A stretch of 5,117 bases of DNA from an uncultured Verrucomicrobiota bacterium. GTDB lineage: Bacteria; Verrucomicrobiota; Kiritimatiellia; RFP12; UBA1067. The stretch lies in assembly GCA_945947925.1 (NCBI GenBank), contig CAMEZU010000146.1, forward strand, positions 1 to 5,117, given 5' to 3'. The stretch's first letter is position 1. Every line of letters begins with the position of its first letter. Made by a program: the position numbers and the translations under genes. The notes below the pieces were generated by a model. That model was not told the origin of the DNA. It saw only the letters and a list, made by a program, of their open reading frames with translations, and did no database searches. Shown here piece after piece: positions 4,698 through 5,117 of this stretch.

Positions 4698-5117
4698 TCA
4701 TGACTGCCCAACCTCTTCTTCCTGGCGCATCCAGCAGCAAACACCCTCACGAGGCATCCAGTGATGTTCTTTTATAAAGCCGACCTCCGCATACCGCCCA
4801 TCCGCATGAATCAGCTCGCGGAGCTTTACCCCACTATCCACATCCGAATAGAAATACCCGGCACCTAAACGGGCCGCCCATTCGAAGCACTCGTCGGAGG
4901 CCCGTTCTTCGCCGTCACAAGGGGACGACACCCCGATAACAGCCTCCGGACGTAACGCCATACCCCTCAGCACGGCATCGAAGAACGACCGGTTGGAAAT
5001 ATTCGTCAAGACCACCATTCGGCTGACGTGTCCGTATGGACGCGAAAAATAGGTTGCCTTCAGGACGCAGACTCCAGGCTCTGGGCCTGGCCCCTCCCAG
5101 GACCGCAAACCCTCAAA
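4698..5117 (-). CDS. Unrecognised protein, C-terminal part, open to the right window edge
   Basis: The frame is open from the window edge to the TGA at 4698, about 139 codons. It probably starts outside the window. Inside it, a TTG at 5108 has GAGGG only one base away, and an ATG at 5018 has no SD. The most protein-like part begins MVVLTNISNRSFFDAVLRG, followed by an alternating strand and helix pattern (PEAVIGVSSP, then a DECFEWAARLGAGYFY helix-strand, then KLRELIHADG) that suggests a small alpha/beta domain. It ends with an unusual EHHWMPREGVCCWMRQ segment rich in Cys, His and Trp. Third-position GC is lower than in the operon genes, with more GTT, GAT and TTA codons. The first 15 or so visible codons (EGPGPEPG) overlap short inverted repeats and may not be coding. 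No function is assignable. Confidence 0.5.
   Translation of the reverse strand, partial: FEGLRSWEGPGPEPGVCVLKATYFSRPYGHVSRMVVLTNISNRSFFDAVLRGMALRPEAVIGVSSPCDGEERASDECFEWAARLGAGYFYSDVDSGVKLRELIHADGRYAEVGFIKEHHWMPREGVCCWMRQEEEVGQS

Noticed and set aside
4379..4777. Plus-strand open frame across the intergenic region
   Set aside because: It has no ribosome site or recognisable motif, passes through two palindromes, and overlaps the more convincing minus-strand gene at the right.
1..5117. tRNA, rRNA, CRISPR array or insertion-sequence genes
   Set aside because: I looked for cloverleaf ends, repeated spacers and transposase motifs on both strands and saw none.

Overview
The window is a GC-rich stretch of bacterial DNA. 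Strong Shine-Dalgarno (SD) sequences precede several starts, including two perfect AAGGAGG sites, and the genes are tightly packed. Every gene I can support lies on the minus strand, so the window reads right to left. No marker fixes the organism. GC-rich codons, SD use and the gene mix fit a free-living or gut/rumen bacterium, perhaps of the PVC group, but that is only an impression.

From right to left: (1) the end of an unrecognised gene that runs off the right edge (4698-5117); (2) about 360 bases between genes (4337-4697) holding a disrupted reading frame, a strong hairpin, an inverted repeat around GGGGACTGTCCCC and a possible 14-codon leader; (3) a DUF2130-type coiled-coil protein with a probable PD-(D/E)XK nuclease-like core (3086-4336); (4) an 80-residue basic protein B (2850-3092); (5) an unrecognised frame C split by one in-frame TGA (2366-2839); (6) a second 80-residue protein A, paralogous to B (2072-2314); (7) an ADP-ribosylglycohydrolase with an intact metal site (1144-2058); (8) a short clan MH (M20/M28/M42-like) zinc metallopeptidase with a complete metal-ligand set (257-1039); (9) the first 47 codons of a gene that leaves at the left edge (1-143).

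From DUF2130 to the glycohydrolase the genes look like one transcription unit. DUF2130 and B overlap by 7 bases, B and C are 10 bases apart, C and A about 50, and the stop codon of A lies inside the SD of the glycohydrolase gene. The peptidase follows after 104 bases with its own SD and may or may not be cotranscribed.

The most unusual part is the B-C-A block: two equal-length paralogs flank a gene interrupted by TGA, and each paralog has an 8-bp hairpin with a 6-base loop just before its SD. Its place between a nuclease-like protein and an ADP-ribosylglycohydrolase makes it a candidate accessory system of unknown function. Nothing in the sequence proves a defence or toxin role.
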